NCBI RefSeq assembly: GCF_030160275.1
Contig: NZ_BSOA01000020.1
Span: forward strand, 1-64,000
Direction of reading: 5' to 3'
Source of the DNA: Dyella flagellata
GTDB lineage: Bacteria > Pseudomonadota > Gammaproteobacteria > Xanthomonadales > Rhodanobacteraceae
Length of the DNA: 64,000 nucleotides
Below the pieces are notes generated by a model, which was not told where the DNA came from, did no database searches, and was given only the letters and a program-made list of their open reading frames with translations. Position 1 is the stretch's first letter; every line of letters starts with the position of its first letter. The position numbers were made by a program, and so were the translations under genes. Positions 54,538-62,722 of the stretch are shown piece by piece.

Positions 54538-54810
54538 ATGTCCAAGCCCACGAACATCCTGCAGATCCTCCCCGCCACCGGCTGGGTCGCCGTCTACGAC
54601 GAAAGCGGCGAGGAAAGCGCCGCCGCCCTGGTCTGTTTCGCCCTGGTGGAAACCCTCGACAACGGCAGCAAGACCCAAGCTGTGCGCCCGATGTGCGCCG
54701 ATGGCAAGCAGATCGTCTTTGCCGATGAAGCCGCCAACTTCGTGCGCGTAGAGGAACTGGCGCAGTTCGAGGAAGACGAAGAGGAAGAAGAGGAAGACGC
54801 CGAGGCCTGA
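54538..54810 (+). CDS. Small protein with acidic tail, 90 residues
   Basis: The function is unknown. The protein begins MSKPTNILQILPATGWVAVYDESG and contains VCFALVETLD and VRPMCADGKQIVFADEAANFVRVEELAQF, a compact beta-rich domain, then a run of Glu and Asp (EDEEEEEEDAEA). It is soluble with no signal peptide. It lies between the permease and bipA, followed by a REPIN. The clear start and ordinary codon use support a real gene. Confidence 0.7.
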   Translation: MSKPTNILQILPATGWVAVYDESGEESAAALVCFALVETLDNGSKTQAVRPMCADGKQIVFADEAANFVRVEELAQFEEDEEEEEEDAEA

Positions 54811-54813
54811 CCC

Positions 54814-54883
54814 GTAGGCTTGGGATGCCCATCCCAAGCCACTTTGGTGGGTTGCCGATGCTGGGATTGCCATCCCGGCCTAC
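54814..54883. repeat. GTAG-REP doublet (REPIN), diverged
   Basis: GTAGGCTTGGGATGCCCATCCCAAGCC has compensating changes on both sides of the stem; the right half ends CCCGGCCTAC. It starts three bases after the stop of the small acidic protein. Confidence 0.78.
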
Positions 54884-55038
54884 GCGTTTTTGCCGCCCAG
54901 CCAGCCCCTTTCTCGCCGCAGAGAGGGGCTGCAACGCGCCAACGCAAGCAAGCTGTCACAAAACCCCGTATAATCCATAAGTTAACCCTGACCGCAACCC
55001 TTCGCGGCGGCCCTATGGCCTGCCCCAGCCCTGTACTC

Positions 55039-56871
55039 ATGTCCATCGATAACCTGCGCAATATCGCCATCGTCGCCCACGTCGACCACGGCAAGACCAC
55101 CCTCGTCGACCAGCTGCTGAAGCAGTCGGGCACCCTGTCCGAACGCACCGTGCTGGCCGAACGCGTGATGGACAGCAATGACCAGGAAAAGGAACGCGGC
55201 ATCACCATCCTGGCCAAGAACACAGCCATCACCTGGCGCGAAAACCGCATCAATATCGTCGACACCCCAGGCCACGCCGACTTCGGTGGCGAGGTGGAGC
55301 GTGTGCTGTCGATGGTTGACACCGTGCTGATCCTGGTCGACGCGATGGACGGCCCGATGCCGCAGACCCGCTTCGTGACGCAGAAGGCGTTTGCGATGGG
55401 CTTCAAGCCGATCGTGGTCGTCAACAAGATCGACCGCCCCGGCTCGCGCCCCGACTGGGTGGTGGAACAGGTATGGGATCTGTTCGACCGCCTCGGCGCC
55501 ACGCCCGAGCAGATGGACTTCCCCATCGTCTATGCCTCGGCACTGAACGGTTACGCCAGCCTCGACCCGGAAGCGCGCGAAGGCGACATGACCCCGCTGT
55601 ACCAGGCCATCATGGACCACGCGCCGAAGCCGGAAGTGGACCCTACCGGCCCGTTCCAGATGCGCATCAGCCAGCTCGACTACAACAACTTCGTCGGCGT
55701 GATCGGCATCGGCCGCATCCAGCGCGGCACGCTGAAGAAGAACATGCCGGTGGCCGTGATCGACCGCGAAGGCAAGAAGCGCCAGGGTAAGGTGCTGCAA
55801 GTGCTCGGCTTCCTGGGCCTGGAGCGCATCGAGCAGGATACGGCCGAAGCGGGCGACATCGTCGCCATCTCCGGCATCCAGGAGCTGACCATTTCCGATA
55901 CCGTGTGCGCGCTGGATACCCCCGAAGCGCTGCCGGCGCTCACCGTCGACGAACCGACGATCAGCATGACCTTCCAGGTGAACAACTCGCCGTTCGCCGG
56001 TAACAAGGACCTTTCGGGCGGCAAGTTCCTCACCAGCCGCCAGCTCAAGGACCGCCTGGAGCGCGAGCAGGTGCACAACGTGGCGCTGCGCGTCGAACAG
56101 GGTTCGGATGCCGACAAGTTCCTCGTCTCCGGCCGCGGCGAACTGCACCTGTCGGTGCTGATCGAGAACATGCGCCGCGAAGGCTATGAACTGGCCGTGT
56201 CGCGCCCGGAAGTGATCATCAAGGAGATGGACGGCCAGAAGATGGAGCCGATCGAACAGCTGGTGATCGACGTGGAAGAAAACCACCAGGGTCCGGTGAT
56301 GGAGCGCCTGGGCATCCGCAAGGGTCAGCTGAAGAACATGGAACCGGACGGCAAGGGGCGCGTGCGCCTGGAATACATGATCCCGGCACGCGGCCTGATC
56401 GGCTTCCAGAACCAGTTCAAGACCCTGACGCAGGGTTCGGGCTTGTTGTTCCACGTGTTCGATCACTATGGTCCGAAGGAAGAAGGCCAGATCGCCAAGC
56501 GCCTGAACGGCGTAATGATCGCCAACGCCGCCGGCACCACTCCCGCCTATTCGCTTGGGCCGCTGCAGGACCGCGGCAAGCTGTTCGCGGCCGAAGGTGA
56601 CTCCGTGTACGAAGGCCAGCTGGTGGGCATCCACGCCAAGGACAACGATCTCACCGTCAACGCCATCAAGCCCAAGCCGCTCACCAATATGCGCGCCTCG
56701 GGCAAGGATGACGCGATCCAGCTCACCCCGGCGACCAAGTTCTCGCTGGAACAGGCGCTGGACTTCATCGACGACGACGAGCTGGTGGAAGTCACGCCGA
56801 AGGAAATTCGTCTGCGCAAGAAGCATCTGACGGAAAACGATCGCAAGAAGGCTTCGCGCAGTGCAGGTTGA
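55039..56871 (+). CDS. typA: Ribosome-dependent GTPase TypA/BipA
   Basis: BipA is a translational GTPase that aids 50S assembly, stress and low-temperature growth. The 610-residue protein starts IDNLRNIAIVAHVDHGKTTL with the G1 motif, then RGITILAKNT (G2), VDTPGHADFGGEV (G3) and VVNKIDRPGSRPDWV (G4), followed by beta-barrel, EF-G-like III and V domains and the BipA-specific C-terminal domain. The ATG at 55039 matches the family start. A strong terminator follows. Confidence 0.97.
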   Translation: MSIDNLRNIAIVAHVDHGKTTLVDQLLKQSGTLSERTVLAERVMDSNDQEKERGITILAKNTAITWRENRINIVDTPGHADFGGEVERVLSMVDTVLILVDAMDGPMPQTRFVTQKAFAMGFKPIVVVNKIDRPGSRPDWVVEQVWDLFDRLGATPEQMDFPIVYASALNGYASLDPEAREGDMTPLYQAIMDHAPKPEVDPTGPFQMRISQLDYNNFVGVIGIGRIQRGTLKKNMPVAVIDREGKKRQGKVLQVLGFLGLERIEQDTAEAGDIVAISGIQELTISDTVCALDTPEALPALTVDEPTISMTFQVNNSPFAGNKDLSGGKFLTSRQLKDRLEREQVHNVALRVEQGSDADKFLVSGRGELHLSVLIENMRREGYELAVSRPEVIIKEMDGQKMEPIEQLVIDVEENHQGPVMERLGIRKGQLKNMEPDGKGRVRLEYMIPARGLIGFQNQFKTLTQGSGLLFHVFDHYGPKEEGQIAKRLNGVMIANAAGTTPAYSLGPLQDRGKLFAAEGDSVYEGQLVGIHAKDNDLTVNAIKPKPLTNMRASGKDDAIQLTPATKFSLEQALDFIDDDELVEVTPKEIRLRKKHLTENDRKKASRSAG

Positions 56872-56892
56872 TCGCCGCACGATCGCGTAAAC

Positions 56893-56920
56893 AAAAAGGC
56901 CACCGTAAGGTGGCCTTTTT
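56893..56920. terminator. Terminator after typA
   Basis: AAAAAGGCCACC and GGTGGCCTTTTT form a 12-bp stem with a GTAA loop, followed by more T. Confidence 0.95.
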
Positions 56921-57071
56921 TTCTGCGGCCTATCCCAACACTCCAGCAAGCCACTCCTGGCCGAATGACGTTGCCACTAGTACCTCGCTTATCGTTCGCC
57001 ATTGACACCTCGCCACCCACCCTGCAGCATCACCGCCGCACTTGCGATGGGGACGTCCGCCCTTTCCGCTC

Positions 57072-58418
57072 ATGATCAACCCGTTTAAACGTCCAAATCG
57101 GCGCAAGATGTTGTCGTGCCTGCTGTTCGCCGCCTTGCCACTGGCCTCGCACGCTGATGACGCACCGCTGTTCATTCCCCAATGGCTCGGCACGCAATAC
57201 ACCTTCGTCGACCAGAACCAGTCGCGCGTGCATTCGCCCTACTCCGGGCCGCTCAGCCTGAAGGCGGACGGTTCCACCGCCCGTTCGCATACTTTTGGCG
57301 CCTATTTCGGCATCGCCCTGCCCTGGCACCTGCAGTACTACTGGGACGTGGAGATGTTCAAGGGCGAAGGGGTAAGCAATGCCACCGGGCTAGCCGGGCT
57401 CACCAACGGCGACATCATCCGCTCCGGCGTTGCCAGCCTGGGCAAGCGGCCCTACGTGGCACGCAACTACCTGCGCTGGGTGCTGCCGCTGGGCGATGAA
57501 ACCGCCGAGGTAGAGCGCGGCCAGGACCAATTGCCCGGCCATGAGGCGACCAAGCATATCGAAGTAAAGATCGGCTTCATGGCGGTGAACGATGATTTCG
57601 ACCGGAACCGCTACGCCAACGCCACGCGCACGCAGTTCATGAACTGGTCCTTGTGGAACAACACCGCCTGGGATTTTGCCGCCGACACACGCGGCTATAC
57701 CGATGGCCTCGTGCTCGGCTGGGTCATGCCCGGCTGGTCTTTGCGCTACGGCATCTACCGCATGCCGGTGGAAGCGAACGGACAGGCGCTGGTGAAATCA
57801 TTGGGCGTATCCAGCGGGCAGCAAATCGAATTGACCTTGCAGCCAAAACCCGATGGCTGGGCGCTGCGCTTCCTCGCCTATCGCAACAAGGGCAACATGG
57901 GCATCTACAGTCAGGCGATCGACCTCGCCCAGCTGAGCGGACAAGTGCCCGATATCCATGCGGATGACAAACCCGGCCGCCACAAATTCGGCTTCGGCAT
58001 CAACGGTGAGCTGCCGGTAGCGGACAATGGCGATACCGGTTTCTTCATGCGCGCCGGATGGAACGACGGCCACACTGAGTCATTCAATTTTACCGAAGTG
58101 GATCGGCTACTGAGCGGCGGCTTCCAGCTATCGGGGGCGCATTGGCGCCGTTCGGATGATCGGCTTGGCGTGGGGCTTGCTGTCGAAGGGCTGTCGCACG
58201 TGCATACCCAATACCTGGAGATGGGAGGCAGCGGCTTTTTGCTGAACGACGGCGCCCTGCGTTACGGACCCGAGCAGATCGCCGAGCTATACTACAGTAT
58301 CGCGGTGATCAATCACTTCACCATCAGCCCCGATCTGCAATTCATTCGCAATCCCGGCTACAACAGAGACCGCGGCCCCGCGCGCTTTGCAGGACTACGC
58401 GCACACATTCAATTTTAG
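57072..58418 (+). CDS. OprB-family carbohydrate-selective porin
   Basis: This is a predicted outer-membrane porin for sugars. The 448-residue protein has a signal peptide (about 13-29, KMLSCLLFAALPLASHA) and many alternating beta-strands ending in Phe (AHIQF). OprB-like features are FGIALPWHLQYYWDVEMFKGEG, LRWVLPLG, NWSLWNNTAWDFAADTRGY, YRMPVEANG and LQFIRNPGYNRDRGPA near the end. A second ATG at 57108 would shorten the signal peptide. Its place upstream of glycosidase genes fits sugar uptake. Confidence 0.85.
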   Translation: MINPFKRPNRRKMLSCLLFAALPLASHADDAPLFIPQWLGTQYTFVDQNQSRVHSPYSGPLSLKADGSTARSHTFGAYFGIALPWHLQYYWDVEMFKGEGVSNATGLAGLTNGDIIRSGVASLGKRPYVARNYLRWVLPLGDETAEVERGQDQLPGHEATKHIEVKIGFMAVNDDFDRNRYANATRTQFMNWSLWNNTAWDFAADTRGYTDGLVLGWVMPGWSLRYGIYRMPVEANGQALVKSLGVSSGQQIELTLQPKPDGWALRFLAYRNKGNMGIYSQAIDLAQLSGQVPDIHADDKPGRHKFGFGINGELPVADNGDTGFFMRAGWNDGHTESFNFTEVDRLLSGGFQLSGAHWRRSDDRLGVGLAVEGLSHVHTQYLEMGGSGFLLNDGALRYGPEQIAELYYSIAVINHFTISPDLQFIRNPGYNRDRGPARFAGLRAHIQF

Positions 58419-58504
58419 CCCTGTTCAAGCAGCGCGCAGGCAATAGAATGCGCACAGCCGAATCACTGACGATCCGGCTTGGTAGCTAGGGAGATTTGGC
58501 AAGC

Positions 58505-60829
58505 ATGGAGCAACGATCAAGGATCTGGCTGCGCGATATCGGCATCGTCACACTGATCTGGGCAGCGTTCAACTTACCGCTGCTGCTCGGCATCCGCGTC
58601 CTTCCCGGGGACGCCGTATCCGAGTTCTATCCGATGGTGTACTTCAACGTACACAGCATCCATCAAGGCCTTGCGCCCTGGTGGAACCCGTACATCTTCT
58701 CCGGGTATCCGCAGATCGCCGATCCCCAGGCACTGCTCTTTTCGCCCCTGTTCATGGCATGGATGCTGTTGCGCGCCGACCCCGGTAGCACCTGGTTCGT
58801 ATGGGCAGCGCTACTGCATCTTCTGATGGGCGGCATCGCCATGCAGCTGCTGCTCTCCCGCTTCACCCATTCGCGAGGCCGCATCGGCCCCTTGATCGGC
58901 GCAGCCGTCTTCATGGCCGGTGGCGTGGCTGCGGGCCGCATGCAGCACGTACCGATCATCTGCGCGTATTCGTATGCACCGGTAATCCTGCTTGCGCTCA
59001 GGTATTTCGTCGATCGGCCGGGATACTTGCGCGGGCTGATGCTGGGGTTTTGCGCCGGCGCCATGCTCACGCAGCCGTCCCAAGTGGCGCTGATGATGGC
59101 GCTGTTGATTGCCGTCTATGCCGCCGGCCTGTTCTGGGTAAATCGCGGCAGACTCCTTGCCGGTTCGCGTCGGCGCTGCATCACCGGCACCATGCTCGCC
59201 ATTGTCGTTGCTGCCGCAATCGCACTCCCGCAGGCTGCGTTCACGTGGGCGTTCATGGTTGTTTCCAATCGTCCGAGCCAACCACTGGCACAGTCGCAAG
59301 CCCTGGACACATCCCTCGATACACGCGCCCTCTGGACGTATTTGTCGCCGAATGCGCTGCATAGCCTACGCGGTGCCTACGACGGACCCGCAGGCGATAT
59401 CGAAAGCTTTCTGTACATCGGCGCAATACCCGCTTTGCTGATGTTCGGCCTCGGCAGTGCCTTGAAAATCCGCTCTGATCGCCGACACATCGGCTTCTTC
59501 GCTTTCGCTGCCCTGCTTGCCGCCTTGTATTCGTTCGGACCGAACACGCCTTTCTATGCATGGGCCTACCACTGGATTCCCGGCGTCGACAAATTCCGCC
59601 GTCCCGCCGACGCTGCCTTCATCATGAATCTGAGCGCAGCGGTGATCGTCGGCATTTCAGCCAGCTACGTCGACCTTGCTTCGCGTCGCACGATTCTGGC
59701 CATGGTCGCCGGCGCGATGGTGTGGCTGGCCGTATCGAGCGCCATGATGGCTGCACCGGGTCACACTTGGCAGGTGGCTACCATTGTTGCCGCCCTCATT
59801 GCAGCGATCGCCCTATGCTCCTTGACCAAGAGAAGCTCCGCGTCGCGCAGCGCATTCTGGCTCCTCCTCATCCTGGTCGCCGACTATCGTTGCTTCAATC
59901 TCAACGGCAAGTTCAATCAATGGCACGACAATGCCAAACACTTTCTTGCGGAGCCCGCGGCGAAGGCTCTGGCCGGTATGCTCAAGCAAAACGGACTGCC
60001 GCAACGCTTCGAAAGCGTCGACGGCGGCACGATCTGGAAGAACAACACGGTCTTGCTCGATCTTTCGGCAACCCAAGGTTACGGCCCACTGCAACTTGCC
60101 ATCTACAACCGCTACATGGGCTACTACGCCAACAGCAGCGATCCTCGCCCGAATTCTCCGTACAACCCCGATCCATCCAGCAAGATCAACCAGCTGTTGG
60201 GCGTCCGGTATCTGGTAAAGCAGAACCAGGGCAGCAACGACACCCGTACCGAAAAGCGGGTATTCACCGGAAAGGACGTCAATATCTATGAGCTGGTCGC
60301 GACCTATCCCCGCATCCTGACACCCTCCTCGGCGAAGATTCTGGATGTTGCTCAAATGCCCCCGTCGCCGGCCTTTTCGGCCACCGACTTCCTGGCGGAA
60401 ACATGGCTGCTGCCGCGCACGCAAACGGAAGCGGCGCAAGCACGCGAACTGGCTGCAAGCTGCACGGCGAGCGCGAACGTCCTCGACGCCAGCCAGACCA
60501 ACATTTCCGTGGACCTGCATGTCACATCCACGGCACCAGCCTGGGTTGTGGTCAGCAATCTTGATGCTCCGGGCTGGAGAGCCCGCGCGAACGAGGCTGC
60601 TCTGCCGATCTTCCGCGCCAACGGCATGTTCCAGGCCATTTGCGTGCCTAAGGGCGATTCGCATGTGGTGATGACGTTCCACCCCTGGCTGATGGTGGTT
60701 GACGTCTTGCGCTCCTATTCGAACACCGAAGCGGACCAGCTATCCCTGCAGCCGACCGCTGCAGCGAATCGCCGTCGGCATCACCCTATGCATATCGAAC
60801 ACCAGCAGCTCATTGCGCCCGCGCCATAG
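58505..60829 (+). CDS. YfhO-like multi-spanning membrane protein
   Basis: This 774-residue protein of the YfhO family has about 12 membrane helices (residues 15-470) and a large extracytoplasmic C-terminal domain with GYGPLQLAIYNRYM and DAPGWRARANEAALPIFRANGMFQ. Members are thought to move or modify surface glycans, acting as glycosyltransferase C-like enzymes. The usual last membrane helix after FHPWLMVVDVL is not obvious; the frame instead runs 90 bp into the convergent beta-galactosidase gene. Either the C-terminus has been altered or the overlap is genuine. Confidence 0.78.
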   Translation: MEQRSRIWLRDIGIVTLIWAAFNLPLLLGIRVLPGDAVSEFYPMVYFNVHSIHQGLAPWWNPYIFSGYPQIADPQALLFSPLFMAWMLLRADPGSTWFVWAALLHLLMGGIAMQLLLSRFTHSRGRIGPLIGAAVFMAGGVAAGRMQHVPIICAYSYAPVILLALRYFVDRPGYLRGLMLGFCAGAMLTQPSQVALMMALLIAVYAAGLFWVNRGRLLAGSRRRCITGTMLAIVVAAAIALPQAAFTWAFMVVSNRPSQPLAQSQALDTSLDTRALWTYLSPNALHSLRGAYDGPAGDIESFLYIGAIPALLMFGLGSALKIRSDRRHIGFFAFAALLAALYSFGPNTPFYAWAYHWIPGVDKFRRPADAAFIMNLSAAVIVGISASYVDLASRRTILAMVAGAMVWLAVSSAMMAAPGHTWQVATIVAALIAAIALCSLTKRSSASRSAFWLLLILVADYRCFNLNGKFNQWHDNAKHFLAEPAAKALAGMLKQNGLPQRFESVDGGTIWKNNTVLLDLSATQGYGPLQLAIYNRYMGYYANSSDPRPNSPYNPDPSSKINQLLGVRYLVKQNQGSNDTRTEKRVFTGKDVNIYELVATYPRILTPSSAKILDVAQMPPSPAFSATDFLAETWLLPRTQTEAAQARELAASCTASANVLDASQTNISVDLHVTSTAPAWVVVSNLDAPGWRARANEAALPIFRANGMFQAICVPKGDSHVVMTFHPWLMVVDVLRSYSNTEADQLSLQPTAAANRRRHHPMHIEHQQLIAPAP

Positions 60830-62617
60830 CCAGGGTCCCGGGCAAAACAGGCGCTGCTGCGGCCCAATGCGCCAATAACGCCCCAGCAAATGGCCATTGA
60901 CCCACACGTAGCCCTTGTCCCAATCGCTCATGTCGATGTAGCAGTCGCCCACTTTGTCGAGAGTGACCACGGCCTTGAAAAACAGGCCCGGACGCAGCCG
61001 CGAAGGTGAACTCGCGTCCATCGGCGGCAGGCCCGCGATATAAGTCTCGTCCAGCGGGAGGCTATGCGCTTGCCAGCCATGCAGTTCTTCGCCATCCAGC
61101 GTTACTGCGCCAACGATCCCTTTGAAGTCGTACATTGCCTGGCCGTAGCCGACATGGCCGAAGCTATCCACCAGGACGTCCACCGTCGTGCCGATGCCAT
61201 TGGCCGGCGGCGGGATATCGACATAGTTCTTCACGTGCAAGCCGGGCTTGTTCACCCGCGACACGTAATCCAGATACTTGCCGTCGCTGAATACCGTACC
61301 GTAGTCGCGCAGGCCCTCCATGTTGAGCATGCCCCCACTCAGCAGCGTCTTGCGATAGACCACCATGCCCTGATCCTGCGCGAACAGCATTTCATTCGGA
61401 TCGGGCTTCTGCACCAGCCGCGACGGGAGCGGAAGATTGTCCCAGATCGAGGCGAACGGGCGCGCGATGGTTTCGGCGAAGTGGGCAAGCGGCGGTGGCG
61501 GCGGCACCTCCGGGACGGTATGCGAGAGGTGCGCAGTGATGACTGTGCGAAAGGCACGGTAGTCCGGCGTGACCTCGCCGCGTTCGTTGATCGGTGCACC
61601 GTAGTCGTAGCTGGTGATCACCGGCTCGAAATTGGCGTAGTCGTCGCGTGCGTTGGCGCCTGCGGTAAAGCCAAAGTTAGTGCCGCCATGCACGACATAC
61701 AGGTTGAAAGAGCGGCCTTCATCCATCAGCTTGCGCAAGGTCGGCAGATAGTTGCCGCGTTGCATGGCCAGGTCGCCCCAGTGCGTAAGCCAGCCGGGAT
61801 AGCCCTCGCTCATCCACACCGGCGCTTCGCCGGCCATGGCCTGGGCGGCGGCGAAATCAGTATCACCATCCAGGCCCAGTGCGGCGCCCGGCACGTAAGT
61901 ACCCGCTTTCTGCAACTGGCCCAGGCCGTCGGCAATAGAGAATGGGCCGTCGATACCGAGCGCCTTCCACATCGTCTGCAGGCGTTGCAGATAGGCAAGA
62001 TCGTGTCCGAACGATGCGTATTCGTTCTCGATCTGCGTCATCAGGATGGGGCCGCCCTGGCTCGCCATCAGCGGCGCTATCTTTGGCCCGACGGCGTCCA
62101 TGTAGCGCTGTACGGCCTGCATGTAGCGCGCATCGTCCTTGCTGCGCACGCGGATGGAAGGATCGCGCAGCAGATAGGGCGGCAAGCCGCCCAGATCCCA
62201 TTCGGCGCACACATAGGGACCGGGGCGCAGATACACCCACATCCCATCCTGCTGGCACATCTTGATAAAGCGCACGAAATCGCGCCGCTCGGTGGTGAAA
62301 TCGAACGCACCCGGTTCGCTTTCGTAGTAGTTCCACATCAGGCACAAGGCGATGGTATTGAGACCCATCGCCTTGGCCATGCGGATGCGGTGCTGCCAAT
62401 ATTCAGCCGGGATGCGCGCGGGGTGCATTTCGCCGCTGCGGATCTGGAACGGCGCGCCGTCGAGCAGGAATTGCTTGCGACCGAGTTCGAAGCGATGAGG
62501 CTTGCCGTCGGGTGATGGCTCGACGGAAGGCTTGCTGCTGGTCTCGGCTTCGGCCATCGACAGACTGGCCGCCAGCGGCGTCAGCAGGGCGAATCGAAGA
62601 AAATCGCGTCGTTGCAT
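60740..62617 (-). CDS. GH35 beta-galactosidase, exported
   Basis: This glycoside hydrolase of family 35 removes terminal beta-galactose. The 625-residue protein begins MQRRDFLRFALLTPLAAS, a twin-arginine-like signal, so it may be exported folded. The catalytic barrel has GEMHPARIPAEYWQHRIRMA, LRPGPYVCAEWDLGGLP, the acid/base Glu in TQIENEYASFG and the nucleophile Glu in VWMSEGYPGW. C-terminal beta domains follow, ending KGYVWVNGHLLGRYWRIGPQQ. It overlaps the YfhO-like gene by 90 bp tail to tail. Confidence 0.92.
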   Translation of the reverse strand: MQRRDFLRFALLTPLAASLSMAEAETSSKPSVEPSPDGKPHRFELGRKQFLLDGAPFQIRSGEMHPARIPAEYWQHRIRMAKAMGLNTIALCLMWNYYESEPGAFDFTTERRDFVRFIKMCQQDGMWVYLRPGPYVCAEWDLGGLPPYLLRDPSIRVRSKDDARYMQAVQRYMDAVGPKIAPLMASQGGPILMTQIENEYASFGHDLAYLQRLQTMWKALGIDGPFSIADGLGQLQKAGTYVPGAALGLDGDTDFAAAQAMAGEAPVWMSEGYPGWLTHWGDLAMQRGNYLPTLRKLMDEGRSFNLYVVHGGTNFGFTAGANARDDYANFEPVITSYDYGAPINERGEVTPDYRAFRTVITAHLSHTVPEVPPPPPLAHFAETIARPFASIWDNLPLPSRLVQKPDPNEMLFAQDQGMVVYRKTLLSGGMLNMEGLRDYGTVFSDGKYLDYVSRVNKPGLHVKNYVDIPPPANGIGTTVDVLVDSFGHVGYGQAMYDFKGIVGAVTLDGEELHGWQAHSLPLDETYIAGLPPMDASSPSRLRPGLFFKAVVTLDKVGDCYIDMSDWDKGYVWVNGHLLGRYWRIGPQQRLFCPGPWLWRGRNELLVFDMHRVMPTAIRCSGRLQG

Positions 62618-62722
62618 GCATCCCTCGTCCACGGAGTTACCGGTGTGCCGCGACGCCTGGCTCCCTCCCTGCAAGCAGGGGATGGAGCCGATGGCGCTAT
62701 CGACAGAACGCCCGAGGTTACC

